Source: Salegentibacter echinorum
GTDB lineage: Bacteria > Bacteroidota > Bacteroidia > Flavobacteriales > Flavobacteriaceae
Length of the DNA stretch: 64,000 nucleotides
NCBI RefSeq assembly: GCF_900129445.1
Contig: NZ_FQVT01000012.1
Coordinates: forward strand, 1 to 64,000
Direction: 5' to 3'
Of the stretch, positions 51,179 to 60,163 are shown in pieces; the first letter of the stretch is position 1; each line of letters starts with the position of its first letter. Both the position numbers and the translations under genes were made by a program. The notes beneath the pieces are model-generated. The model had not been told where the DNA came from and made no database searches. It saw only the letters and a list, made by a program, of their open reading frames with translations.

Positions 51179-53041
51179 CTACTCCATCTCTGCTCCCAAT
51201 TCAAACCATCGTTCAGTTTTGTTTTCTATCTCATCCTCAATTTCCTGCAATTTTATAGAGTTTTCTTTAATCTCATCGGGGTTTAGTTCTTCTAAAAATT
51301 TTTGCTGAAGCTTTTCTTTTTTCTTTTCTAATTTCGCGATCTCTTTTTCTAACCTGCCAAATTCTTTTTGTTCGCTATAACTCAGTTTACCCGAAGTACT
51401 GTCTTTTTTCCAGTCTTTTTTCGTTTCAGTCTGGCTGGCCGGTTTTTTCGGTGCTTCAGCAAGGGTTTCTTCATACTCGCGATAATCGGAATAATTGCCG
51501 GGAAAATCCTGAACTTCAGCATTACCCTGAAAAACAAATAGGTGATCTACAATCTTATCCATAAAATACCTGTCGTGAGAAACTACCACCAGGCAACCGG
51601 GAAAATCTAAGAGAAAACTTTCCAGAACGTTTAGGGTTACAATATCAAGATCGTTGGTAGGCTCATCGAGAATTAAAAAGTTAGGATTCTGGATAAGAAC
51701 GGTACATAAATAGAGTCGCTTTTTCTCGCCTCCACTTAGTTTTTCAACAAAATCATACTGTTTTTTACGGTCAAATAAAAAGCGTTCCAGCAGCTGTTGG
51801 GCAGAGATTTGCCGGCCTTTTTTAAGCGGAATATAATCCCCAAACTCCCTAATTACTTCTATAACTTTTTGCCCGGGTTTAATAGTAATTCCTTTTTGGG
51901 TGTAGTAACCAAACTTGATGGTTTCGCCAATCACTACCTTCCCGGCATCGGGATTAATACTGCCGGTTAGAATATTTAAAAAGGTGGACTTACCGGTGCC
52001 GTTTTTACCAATTATGCCAATGCGTTCACCGCGTTTAAAGTTATAGCTAAAGTTTTTCAGCAACTGGTTATCTTCATAAGACTTTCCGATATTGTGAAGT
52101 TCCACCACTTTACTACCCAGCCGCTCCATATTAAGCTCCAACTGCACTTCGTGATCCTGCCGGCGCTTATGGGCGCGGTCTTTAATATCTTGAAAATCAT
52201 CTATTCGCGATTTAGATTTGGTGGTTCGCGCCTTTGGCTGTCGGCGCATCCAATCGAGCTCCTTTTTATAGAGTTGTTTTGCTTTTTCGGTATTGCTGGC
52301 TTCCATGGCCATACGAGCATCTTTTTTATCCAGGTAGTAGCCATAATTTCCTTTATAGGTGTAGAGTTGGCCGTGATCCAGTTCCACTATTTCATTGCAA
52401 ACCCTCTCCAGGAAATACCTGTCATGAGTTACCATAAAAATTGTGAAGTTCTCTTTCTTAAAATACTCTTCCAGCCACTCTATCATATCCAGATCGAGGT
52501 GGTTGGTAGGCTCATCCATAATAATAAAGTCTGGCTTTTGTAAAAGCATTACCGCCAGGGCCAAACGTTTTTTTTGTCCGCCAGAAAGATATTTTACTTC
52601 TTTAGTAAGATCTTCTAGTTTTAGTTTAGACAGGATTTGTTTGTACTGCGTTTCGAAATCCCAGGCCTGGGCAGCTTCCATTTCCTCAAAAGCTTTTTGA
52701 TAAGCATCTGTATCGTTAGGATTTTGTAAAGCTTTTTCGTAGCGGTTAATTATTGCCAGGGTTTCATTTTCTGAAGAAAAAATAGTTTCTTGAATAGTGA
52801 GATGTTGATCCAGGTTGGGTTCTTGCGGAAGAAAGGCCGTGGTAATATTTTTTCTGTAAACAACCTTTCCATCATCTGGGATATCAAATCCTGCCAGGAT
52901 ATTGAGAAGTGAAGTTTTGCCTGTACCATTTTTAGCAATAAAACCTACTTTTTGCCCCTCATTGATACCAAAGGAAATCTCTTTAAACAAAACCCTTTCC
53001 CCGTATGCCTTCGCAATATTCTCTACACTTAAATAATTCAC
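51179..53041 (-). CDS. ABC-F family ATPase (Uup/Ettl-type)
   Basis: Soluble protein of 620 aa with two ABC ATPase domains and no membrane helices, as in ribosome-associated ABC-F translation factors. Domain 1 has Walker A AKNGTGKTS, signature LSGGQKKRLALAV and Walker B IIMDEPTNHLD. Domain 2 has GKNGTGKST, LSGGEKKRLYLCTV and LILDEPTNDLD. A charged linker of about 85 residues joins them, and a C-terminal coiled coil (about 555-615, FGRLEKEIAKLEKKKEKLQ) points to the Uup branch. The start is a GTG. It is monocistronic, with a tandem repeat at its 3' end. Confidence 0.92.
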   Translation of the reverse strand: MNYLSVENIAKAYGERVLFKEISFGINEGQKVGFIAKNGTGKTSLLNILAGFDIPDDGKVVYRKNITTAFLPQEPNLDQHLTIQETIFSSENETLAIINRYEKALQNPNDTDAYQKAFEEMEAAQAWDFETQYKQILSKLKLEDLTKEVKYLSGGQKKRLALAVMLLQKPDFIIMDEPTNHLDLDMIEWLEEYFKKENFTIFMVTHDRYFLERVCNEIVELDHGQLYTYKGNYGYYLDKKDARMAMEASNTEKAKQLYKKELDWMRRQPKARTTKSKSRIDDFQDIKDRAHKRRQDHEVQLELNMERLGSKVVELHNIGKSYEDNQLLKNFSYNFKRGERIGIIGKNGTGKSTFLNILTGSINPDAGKVVIGETIKFGYYTQKGITIKPGQKVIEVIREFGDYIPLKKGRQISAQQLLERFLFDRKKQYDFVEKLSGGEKKRLYLCTVLIQNPNFLILDEPTNDLDIVTLNVLESFLLDFPGCLVVVSHDRYFMDKIVDHLFVFQGNAEVQDFPGNYSDYREYEETLAEAPKKPASQTETKKDWKKDSTSGKLSYSEQKEFGRLEKEIAKLEKKKEKLQQKFLEELNPDEIKENSIKLQEIEDEIENKTERWFELGAEME

Positions 53042-53228
53042 AGTCCTGATTTTTTTGCAAAATAAGCGGAAATTTAGGACTTATACCATTTTAAAGTAAT
53101 ATTGTGGACTTGTTTTAGATACAACGTTTATAATTCAGATCATACAGATTTCCACGAGTGAAATTTCCACACCCAAAGGCTGGTAAATAGATATTCATTC
53201 TAAATTCTTTAGGTAATGTGATAATTCT

Positions 53229-53258
53229 TTTGTGTTTTCGTTACAAAAACTATATTTG
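53229..53258 (+). promoter_or_regulatory. promoter of the polysaccharide export operon
   Basis: TTTG (53229-53232) and TATATTTG (53251-53258) with an 18-base spacer match the Bacteroidota promoter pattern. The site lies about 90 bases before the ATG of the Wza-like gene and overlaps an upstream in-frame TTG, which rules that TTG out as the start. Confidence 0.75.
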
Positions 53259-53345
53259 TTAAATATTTCTAAATTTAGGGCGCAAAAAAGTTTAAGTTGT
53301 GTCTTCGTCGATTTTATTGACTTTACATCTGGAATTAAGAGCAAA

Positions 53346-54143
53346 ATGCTGAAAAAATATCAATTCATTTTACTGCTATTGATAGGAATACTAAGTTTTT
53401 CCTCCTGTATTTCTACTAAAAAAACTACCTATCTGCAGGAGAACAACAAGACCTTAGATAGTATTATTCAAATTCAGCAATTAAAAAAACCATATCGCAT
53501 TCAAACAGGAGACCTTTTGAGTATTAGGGTAAAAGCCCTGGACCAGGAATTGGTAGGCATGTTTAATCCCGTGGGGGAATTAAATAGCAGCGCAACCACC
53601 GAAGAAAGGGTATATTTTGACGGTTTTACCGTAGATGATCACGGCAATATTAGGGTGCCAACACTTGGCGCAGTAAATGTTTTAGGCTACACCGAACGGG
53701 AGGTGCGGGAGAAAATTGAAAAGCTTCTGTTGGAAAATTATTTTAAAGAGGAAGCAAACATTTTTGTGACCGTGAAACTGGCTGGAATTAGATATACTAC
53801 TTTAGGGGAAATTGGCACCGGTAGCCAGGTGATTTACAAAGAAAAAGTGACCATAATGGAGGCGGTAGCCAATGCCGGGGGAATAAATGAATTTGGTGAT
53901 ATGGAACACGTGAAAATCATTAGACAATATCCCTATGGTGAAGAAATTCACACGATAGATCTTACTAGTATTGATGCCACCAAAAGTGAATACTATTACA
54001 TTCAGCCCAATGACCTTATTTTAGTAAACGCGTTGCCGCAAAAAGCTTTAGGATTTGGTTCTACGGGACTGGAGGTTTTTAGGACCGCGGTAACCATACT
54101 TTCTTTTGTCACCACCACAATTTTATTATTTAGCAGGATTTAA
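53346..54143 (+). CDS. wza: Wza-like polysaccharide export lipoprotein
   Basis: Outer-membrane lipoprotein of the polysaccharide biosynthesis/export (OPX) family. The ATG at 53346 gives a clean lipoprotein signal (KKYQFILLLLIGILSFSSC). The Poly_export domain (PYRIQTGDLLSIRVKALDQE ... GNIRVPTLGAVNVLGYTEREV) and an SLBB-like domain (YTTLGEIGTGSQVIYKEKVT) follow. A C-terminal hydrophobic segment (VTILSFVTTTILLFS) could form the outer-membrane helix. The adjacent gene, overlapping by one base, encodes the Wzc-type co-polymerase, so the two form the export conduit. Confidence 0.92.
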   Translation: MLKKYQFILLLLIGILSFSSCISTKKTTYLQENNKTLDSIIQIQQLKKPYRIQTGDLLSIRVKALDQELVGMFNPVGELNSSATTEERVYFDGFTVDDHGNIRVPTLGAVNVLGYTEREVREKIEKLLLENYFKEEANIFVTVKLAGIRYTTLGEIGTGSQVIYKEKVTIMEAVANAGGINEFGDMEHVKIIRQYPYGEEIHTIDLTSIDATKSEYYYIQPNDLILVNALPQKALGFGSTGLEVFRTAVTILSFVTTTILLFSRI

Positions 54144-56614
54144 TGGCGCACGAAGATGATCATATTTCAGATGTAGGTTCCACTTTCGATTTTAAGGGGT
54201 TTATCCTTAAGGTTATTAGTTACTGGAAGTTGGTGGTCTTATCAATTTTGATAAGTCTCGCAGTGGCTTACTATAATAATGTGCGGAAATTACCGGAATA
54301 CAGGCTGGGAAATTCCATTTCCATAAAAGATGATCAAAATCCGTTTTTCACCAGTAATACCAGTTTGACCTTTAATTGGGGCGGAACTTCAGACAAGGTG
54401 AACACAGCGATGACCATTTTAAAGTCCCGGTCGCATAATGAAGAGGTGGTAGAACAGCTTCAGTTTTACATTCAAATATTAAAGGATGGAGAATATCAGC
54501 GGGTGGACGCTTATGGAAGCACGCCCTTTAAAATAATTGCAGATACCAGCAAGCCCCAGGCGCTTAATGTAACGATGAAGATTAGTTTTATAGATTCTGC
54601 GACTTATAACCTATCGGCAGCGGTACCGGCAAATCTTCAGCTTCAGCAATACAATTCAAAAGAAAAAACTTATAAAGAGGTTGTTCCTAAGGATTTTAGC
54701 AAAAATTATAAAACGGGAACGACTGTAAACCTTCCTTTTTTTAACGGGACTATTCAGCGTGTAGAAAAACCTTTGCAGGCGGGAACTCCTTTTTACGTAA
54801 GTTTTCTCAATTTTGACTCGGCTGTTGGTCGGTACAGGAATGTTAATGTGAACCCTGAATCCCAGGGCTCTTCAGTTTTAAAACTGAATCAAAGTGGCGG
54901 CAATAAAAACCGGATTGTAGCTTATTTAAACGGCACGGTAAAAGTGCTTAGCGATAATATGCTGGCGCGGAAAAACCTTTTTGCTACCAAGACTATTCGG
55001 TTTATAGATTCCAGTTTGGCGGTGCAGTCTAAAGCCTTGAAACTGGTAGAAGCAGAGCTTAATCAGTTTAGAAATGAAAATGCCATTATGGATATTTCGG
55101 CAGAGAGTTCGCAGATGTCCAATAAGCTTTCTACTTTAGATTTAAGAAAAGAAGAGATTAGGCGGCAACTTTCTTATTACGAAACGCTGCAGACCTATTT
55201 AGAAACCCGCACCGATTATTCTAATGTGCCCGCGCCCTCGGTTGCTGGAATATCTGAAGGGAGTATTGCGAGCGGGGTTTCGCGAATTATTACTTTAGCT
55301 GAAGAAAGAAGTAATTATCAATATTCCCTGAAGGAAAACTCACCTGTTTTTGACGATATAGACCGACAAATAAATTCGGTGAAATCTATTTTGTTGGAAA
55401 ATATTAAATCTTCAAAAGGTTTATTGCAGGAAGAGCAAAGGGATATTAGCCGGCAAATTTCCAGGCTGGAAACTGAAATTAGTAAGTTGCCACAGGAAGA
55501 ACAGGATTTACTTAAAATTCAACGTCGCTATAGCCTCAATGAAAAATCTTATAATATGTTCCTGGAAAAAAGGAGCGAGGCAGGCCTTATTAAAGCGGCC
55601 AATGTAAGTGATGTGATGGTAATAGATTCGGCTAAAGATACCGGTGGCGGGAAAATTGGGCCAAATACCCAGTTAAATTATGTGATGGCGGTAATGGTAG
55701 GTGGTATGATTCCGCTTACTTTTGTTTTTCTATTGGTTTTTCTGAATACCAATATTCACAACGCCCAGGAAGTGACGCGTTTATCACCAATTCCGATTCT
55801 GGGAATGATAGGAAAAAGTAAAACCGATTCTAACCTTGTGGTTTACAATAATCCTAAATCTTCAGTTTCAGAAGGTTTTAGAGGGTTGCGTTCCAGTCTT
55901 CAGTTTATGTACAAAAAACAAGGAGTTTCGGGATCCAAGACGCTTTTAATCACTTCTTCAGTTTCAGGGGAAGGAAAAACCTTTTGCGCCATGAACCTGG
56001 CTACAGTCTTCGCGCTAAGTCAGCGAAAAACGGTATTGGTAGGTGTCGATTTAAGGAAGCCTAAGATTTTTGATGATTTTCAGCTAAACAATGACCTGGG
56101 CGTGGTGAATTATTTAATAGCTCAGGCCAATGCCGATGAGATTATTCAGGAGAGCAAAATTCCATATTTAGACGTGATTACGGCTGGTCCCGTGCCACCA
56201 AATCCTTCAGAATTATTGATTAATGAACAAATGGATAAGTTGATGGAGGAATTAAAAGAACGCTACGATTATATTATACTCGATACCCCACCAATAGGTA
56301 TGGTGGCCGATGCTTTGAACCTGGTAAAATATGCCGATGCCAATATTTATTTAATTAGGCAGGATTACACAAAACGCGGGATGCTGGAGTCTATTAATGA
56401 AAAATACCACAAAGGTGAGATTAAAAACATCAGTTTTGTCTTAAATCACTTTGTACACCGCGCGAAATATGGTTACGGTTATGGCTATGGTTACGGTTAT
56501 GGCTACGGCTACGGCTATGGCTACAACCGCTACTCAAAAGGCTACGTAGAAAAATCTAATCCTACCCGCAATTTTAAACGTTGGTGGAAAAAAGCGATGC
56601 GTAATTTTGAATAA
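54143..56614 (+). CDS. wzc: Wzc-like polysaccharide co-polymerase / BY-kinase
   Basis: Inner-membrane bacterial tyrosine kinase controlling polysaccharide chain length and export. It has a Wzz domain with a first membrane helix at about 27-45, a long periplasmic coiled-coil part (about 280-480, with GNVR-type RRYSLNEKSYNMFLEKRSEA) and a second helix (about 508-535). The cytoplasmic kinase has Walker A SVSGEGKTF, A' VGVDLRKPK and Walker B YIILDTPPIG. The C-terminal tail carries ten tyrosines alternating with glycine, plus two more, the expected autophosphorylation cluster in an unusually regular form. At 823 aa it is full length. Confidence 0.94.
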   Translation: MAHEDDHISDVGSTFDFKGFILKVISYWKLVVLSILISLAVAYYNNVRKLPEYRLGNSISIKDDQNPFFTSNTSLTFNWGGTSDKVNTAMTILKSRSHNEEVVEQLQFYIQILKDGEYQRVDAYGSTPFKIIADTSKPQALNVTMKISFIDSATYNLSAAVPANLQLQQYNSKEKTYKEVVPKDFSKNYKTGTTVNLPFFNGTIQRVEKPLQAGTPFYVSFLNFDSAVGRYRNVNVNPESQGSSVLKLNQSGGNKNRIVAYLNGTVKVLSDNMLARKNLFATKTIRFIDSSLAVQSKALKLVEAELNQFRNENAIMDISAESSQMSNKLSTLDLRKEEIRRQLSYYETLQTYLETRTDYSNVPAPSVAGISEGSIASGVSRIITLAEERSNYQYSLKENSPVFDDIDRQINSVKSILLENIKSSKGLLQEEQRDISRQISRLETEISKLPQEEQDLLKIQRRYSLNEKSYNMFLEKRSEAGLIKAANVSDVMVIDSAKDTGGGKIGPNTQLNYVMAVMVGGMIPLTFVFLLVFLNTNIHNAQEVTRLSPIPILGMIGKSKTDSNLVVYNNPKSSVSEGFRGLRSSLQFMYKKQGVSGSKTLLITSSVSGEGKTFCAMNLATVFALSQRKTVLVGVDLRKPKIFDDFQLNNDLGVVNYLIAQANADEIIQESKIPYLDVITAGPVPPNPSELLINEQMDKLMEELKERYDYIILDTPPIGMVADALNLVKYADANIYLIRQDYTKRGMLESINEKYHKGEIKNISFVLNHFVHRAKYGYGYGYGYGYGYGYGYGYNRYSKGYVEKSNPTRNFKRWWKKAMRNFE
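56468..56524 (+). repeat. in-frame Tyr-Gly dipeptide array in Wzc tail
   Basis: Nineteen codons alternate TAT/TAC with GGT/GGC (ten Tyr, nine Gly). The hexanucleotide GGTTAY/GGCTAY repeats with synonymous variation, so the protein pattern is maintained by selection or by older slippage. Confidence 0.95.
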
Positions 56615-56635
56615 GAGAAAATGGTCTATTAAAAT

Positions 56636-56776
56636 GCAGGGTTGTAGTTTAATCAAGCTATTACTGCTGGAATGATCTGTCATTCCGAAGTAGGAGGAAT
56701 CTGTTCTCTTTGAATAAGGATTCTTTGTTTCGTAAGGCTAAAGACGAAAGATTCTGAATGACAAACGAGGATATTA
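56636..56776 (+). repeat. dispersed repeat R3, copy 2
   Basis: GGGTTGTAGTTTAA ... CTGTCATTCCGAAGTAGGAG GAATCT ... AGATTCTGAATGAC matches 37534-37690. It fills much of the 350-base spacer between the Wzc and PAS genes. A -7-like TAGCTTTG (56934-56941) near the end of the spacer should drive the PAS gene. Confidence 0.7.
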
Positions 56777-56965
56777 TCAAGGCAGTGCTGAACTAGAGCT
56801 AAACGCATTAATCTTTTGCCAATATTACAAATAGAAAAGGTTATTCTCATTTGAAATAATCCTATAAATGGCCGTTTTGTTGTTAAAAATGACGTGATTA
56901 ATTCTTCTAAAAAACAGCCTGTCTAATTTATTGTAGCTTTGCATCTGAAAGTTAAAGTAGTCTTG

Positions 56966-57532
56966 ATGAAAAAAAATATGACACAGATGATGAGTTTGGA
57001 TATCTATCTTGATTCTTTAAGCAAGAAGAATTACCAGAAGGTGAAGAAGGAATTTTTAGCATCATCTGTAAGCATAATGCCTTTAGAGAGTTGGAATGTT
57101 CATATTGAAAATTTTCACGAGCTGCAACAAGCGCAAAAACGCCAAAATAGTATTGATGCTTTTAAAGAGATTGCAAAGAAATACCAGTGGAAGAATGAGA
57201 TAGATGAGCTGTTTGTAAATAAAGATTTTGAAGCGCTTATACTTACCGATAGTAAAAACGAGATACAATGGGTTAATGATGGTTTTACCGAGATGACCGG
57301 TTATAGCAAGAATTATGCGATGCACAAAAATCCAAAATTTCTCCAGGGAAAAGATACAGATCCAGCCGCTTTAAAAAGAATTAGAAAGCAATTATCACGT
57401 AATTTGCCATTTAAAGAAGTGCTGCTGAATTATAAAAAAAATTCCACTCCATATAATTGTGAAATTAGTGTGATCCCGCTTGCCACAGACAAAACTACAC
57501 ATTTTCTAGCCCTGGAACGTGAAATAGCCTAG
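56966..57532 (+). CDS. LOV-like PAS protein lacking the photoactive cysteine
   Basis: Protein of 188 aa with a helical N-terminus (about 1-75) and one PAS domain (about 80-188). The PAS has LOV-type spacing: ILTDSKNEIQWVNDGFTEMTGYS, then NPKFLQGKDTDPAALKRI, then LLNYKKNSTPYNCEISVIPL. Classical LOV photoreceptors have NCRFLQ with the flavin-adduct cysteine; here that position is proline. It may bind flavin without forming an adduct, bind another ligand, or be a sensor that lost light response. The ATG at 56966 is chosen because a -7 box covers the upstream TTG. There is no output domain; it lies next to the EPS genes. Confidence 0.8.
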   Translation: MKKNMTQMMSLDIYLDSLSKKNYQKVKKEFLASSVSIMPLESWNVHIENFHELQQAQKRQNSIDAFKEIAKKYQWKNEIDELFVNKDFEALILTDSKNEIQWVNDGFTEMTGYSKNYAMHKNPKFLQGKDTDPAALKRIRKQLSRNLPFKEVLLNYKKNSTPYNCEISVIPLATDKTTHFLALEREIA

Positions 57533-57630
57533 AAGGTATAAGAAATACTGATTGTTAACTCTAGTGAATTTTAACAGGTTAAATCCTGAAAATAAATTTT
57601 TTGTAGGTTTCAGTGCTAATTTTAAATTTA

Positions 57631-57684
57631 ATCATCACATCATCACATCATCACATCATCACATCATCACATCATCACATCATC
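57631..57684. repeat. (ATCATCAC)6.75 tandem octamer array
   Basis: Six exact copies plus six bases of ATCATCAC, ending on the stop codon of the convergent PH-domain gene. Like the heptamer array at 51097, it sits at a gene's 3' end and is exact, so copy number probably varies. Confidence 0.95.
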
Positions 57685-58061
57685 TAGATTCCCTTATCTG
57701 CCAAATAGCGCTGTACTGCATAGATATCTATACTTTTATTAAAGCGTTTACTCACACTGGGATTGTTTTCGCTAGAAATCCAGATCTTTAATTCGGCATC
57801 AAGATCGAAGGTGCCGGCTGTTTCCAGGGAAAAGCGGGAAATATGCCGATAGGGAAGGGAGAGGTATTCCTGTTTTCTCCCGGTCAAACCCTGAATATCA
57901 ATTAGAATAAGTCGCTTATTGGTAAACATGAAAATATCGCGTAATAAAGAAAAACCAAGTTCAATTTCTTCGGTTTCAGTGAGTAGCCTTCCGTATTTTG
58001 AATCTAATTCTTCTTTAGAAATACTGGCTGCATTGCCAATTAATTTATTGAATAAGCTCAT
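57684..58061 (-). CDS. bacterial PH-domain protein
   Basis: Cytosolic 125-aa protein consisting of one bacterial pleckstrin-homology domain (bPH-1 type): ELGFSLLRDIFMFTNKRLILIDIQGLTGRKQEYLSLPY is followed by HISRFSLETAGTFDLDAELKIWISS, the family's beta-strand signature. An N-terminal helix precedes it (LFNKLIGNAASISKEEL) and a C-terminal helix closes the fold (YAVQRYLADKGI). The ligand and function of these proteins are unknown. Its stop codon overlaps the ATCATCAC array. Confidence 0.85.
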   Translation of the reverse strand: MSLFNKLIGNAASISKEELDSKYGRLLTETEEIELGFSLLRDIFMFTNKRLILIDIQGLTGRKQEYLSLPYRHISRFSLETAGTFDLDAELKIWISSENNPSVSKRFNKSIDIYAVQRYLADKGI

Positions 58062-58381
58062 ATTTTTGATGTTTTTAGCGCTTCAAGTTAATTATAATTT
58101 TGCCACGAAACACGAATTTATAAAGTTTAAAAAGGACGCTGATTAAGCAGGATTAGCCTGATAAAAATTGTAAAATCATTTTAAAGCACTTCTAAAAAAA
58201 GGTTTCACGCAGAGATTCAAAGTCCATTAAGCTGAAAGTATAATATTGATTTCTTTGCATAGTTAGTAGGTTAATTTTTAACTTAATCATCAAACGTGAA
58301 ATTTTACAAATCATTAATTCTGATGAATAATCAGGATTAATGCTTATTTTCGGCACATAAAATTACCGGAATAAATTAAGT
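58062..58381. other. gene-free spacer before the ABC export permease
   Basis: No gene, RNA or clear promoter is seen in this AT-rich 320-base stretch. It separates the PH-domain gene from the O-antigen-type export genes and probably contains their promoter. Confidence 0.35.
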
Positions 58382-59233
58382 GTGGAGAGAGACTGGCTAT
58401 ATGAAATTACCCCAAAGAGAAAGCTAATAGACTTAAATTTTAAGGAGATTTGGCGTTACCGGGATTTGTTAGTATTGTTTGTAAAGCGCGATATCGTGAC
58501 TGTTTATAAACAAACTATCCTCGGGCCGCTTTGGTATTTTATCCAACCGCTTTTTACTTCTATAATTTTCACCCTCGTTTTTAATAATATTGCCAGTATT
58601 CCTACCGGAAATGTGCCCGCCTTTTTATTCAATCTAACCGGAATAACCGCGTGGAATTATTTTAATCAGTGTCTTACCGGTACCTCCAATACCTTTACCG
58701 CAAATGCCGGAATCTTTGGAAAAGTGTATTTCCCCAGGGTGATTATGCCCTTAAAAACCGTGATTTCCAATCTGTTTAAATTTGGGATTCAGCTGTTGAT
58801 TTTAATAGTTTTTTATTGCTATTTCCTATTCCGCGGCGCAGAGATAAGTCCGAATACCAATTTATTATTATTTCCAGTTTATGTTTTAATGATGGCTTTA
58901 TTGGGACTTGGTGCGGGAATGACGATTTCGGCATTAACTACTAAATATCGCGATCTTACGGTTTTAGTAGGATTTGCCACGAGTTTATTGATGTATGTTT
59001 CGGCAGTGCCATATCCGCTGAGTGAGGTTTCCGAAAAAATGCCCGATTTGGCTTGGCTGGTAAAATACAATCCGCTAACCCAAATAATTGAGGGATTTCG
59101 GTATATGGTTTTAGATACCGGTAGCTTTAGCTGGCTGGGTTTTGTTTACACATTAATTGTTTCCATAGTACTTTTTCTCCTCGGACTTATTATTTTTAAC
59201 CGAACGGAAAAGAATTTTATCGACACAGTTTGA
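58382..59233 (+). CDS. wzm: ABC-2 polysaccharide/polyol phosphate export permease (Wzm-like)
   Basis: Integral membrane component of an ABC exporter for O-antigen, capsule or teichoic-type polymers. An N-terminal interface helix (YRDLLVLFVKRDIVTVYKQT) precedes the first membrane helix in LGPLWYFIQPLFTSIIFTLVF; six hydrophobic helices follow (to FVYTLIVSIVLFLLGLIIF). This is the ABC2_membrane/TagG pattern, at a normal length of 283 aa. The start is a GTG. The matching ATPase is encoded 1.2 kb downstream, split off by a pyruvyl-transferase gene and repeat-rich spacers. Confidence 0.92.
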   Translation: MERDWLYEITPKRKLIDLNFKEIWRYRDLLVLFVKRDIVTVYKQTILGPLWYFIQPLFTSIIFTLVFNNIASIPTGNVPAFLFNLTGITAWNYFNQCLTGTSNTFTANAGIFGKVYFPRVIMPLKTVISNLFKFGIQLLILIVFYCYFLFRGAEISPNTNLLLFPVYVLMMALLGLGAGMTISALTTKYRDLTVLVGFATSLLMYVSAVPYPLSEVSEKMPDLAWLVKYNPLTQIIEGFRYMVLDTGSFSWLGFVYTLIVSIVLFLLGLIIFNRTEKNFIDTV

Positions 59234-59344
59234 TGGTAGTTCGCAGTCTCAGTGGGCAGTCGCACTTGGCAATATTCAGTAAAAAACTGACAGCCGATAA
59301 CCCAGAACCCATAACCCAGAACTGATAACCCACAACCGCTAACC
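59234..59344. repeat. word-like degenerate repeats upstream of pyruvyl transferase
   Basis: GTTCGCAGTCTCAGTGGGCA, GTCGCACTTGGCA and then ATAACCCAGAACCC, ATAACCCAGAACTG, ATAACCCACAACC fill the entire spacer up to the start codon. The same two word families recur after the gene (60164-60365). Confidence 0.85.
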
Positions 59345-60163
59345 ATGAAAAACCACCAAACAATTCCGTTATTTTACTGGTCATCTATTAAGTTTGAAGG
59401 AAAACCAAAGGAAAATTATGGGGATTTATTGTCTAAATATTTAGTGGAGAAAATCCGTGGAAAACCGGTGAAATGGGTGCAACCTAAAAAGCAGCCCTGG
59501 TATAAGCTGAATAAAACAAATTACCTGGCCGTGGGCAGCATCTTGGCGCACGCCACAAAAGATAGCGTGGTTTGGGGCAGCGGGATAATCGATGAAAAGC
59601 ACGCTGTGGCAGAGGCTGATTTTAAAGCGGTACGCGGCCCACGCACCCGAGAATTTTTGCTGAAATCTGGTTATGAATGTCCTGAAGTCTATGGCGACCC
59701 GGCTTTGCTATTACCGCTTTTTTATAACCCAGAGGTTGAAAAAAAATATAAAATTGGGATTGTGCCGCATTATGTAGATTACGCTCAGGTAAAACAATGG
59801 TACTCCAGTAATGAAGAAGTAAAAGTAATAGATTTATTAACCGACGATGTGGAGGCCACCACCCGGGAAATTCTCTCCTGTCAACAAATCATTTCCTCTT
59901 CTCTACACGGACTCATCGTTGCGCATGCTTATGGTATTCCAGCGGTTTGGGTAAAGGTTTCAGATAAGCTATTTGGGGATGGTGTTAAATATCTTGATTA
60001 TTTGGAATCGGTTGAAATAAAAACTTATACGCCTCCGGCATTAATCGGAACTGAAACCATTGAGGATTTACAGTTGCTTCTTAAAAACCACCGAAGCCTT
60101 CCGGGAGAAAATAAGGTGCGAGAGCTTGAAAAACAACTAATGCAAGTATGCCCTTTTAGATAG
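59345..60163 (+). CDS. polysaccharide pyruvyl transferase-family protein
   Basis: Predicted to transfer pyruvate from phosphoenolpyruvate onto a sugar to form a ketal, adding negative charge to the polymer. The PS_pyruv_trans pattern is visible: NYGDLLSKYLVEKI near the N-terminus, LAVGSILAHATKDSVVWGSG, VRGPRTREFLLKSG, YGDPALLLPLFY, GIVPHYVDY and ISSSLHGLIVAHAYGIPAVWV. The length of 272 aa is on the short side but appears complete. It sits between the exporter permease and its ATPase, and both flanks are word-like repeats, so it may be a separately acquired module. Confidence 0.87.
   Translation: MKNHQTIPLFYWSSIKFEGKPKENYGDLLSKYLVEKIRGKPVKWVQPKKQPWYKLNKTNYLAVGSILAHATKDSVVWGSGIIDEKHAVAEADFKAVRGPRTREFLLKSGYECPEVYGDPALLLPLFYNPEVEKKYKIGIVPHYVDYAQVKQWYSSNEEVKVIDLLTDDVEATTREILSCQQIISSSLHGLIVAHAYGIPAVWVKVSDKLFGDGVKYLDYLESVEIKTYTPPALIGTETIEDLQLLLKNHRSLPGENKVRELEKQLMQVCPFR

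Noticed and set aside
57552-57791. Plus-strand frame through the octamer repeat
   Set aside because: Its central Ser/His-rich part is just the translated ATCATCAC array, and it overlaps the better-supported PH-domain gene.
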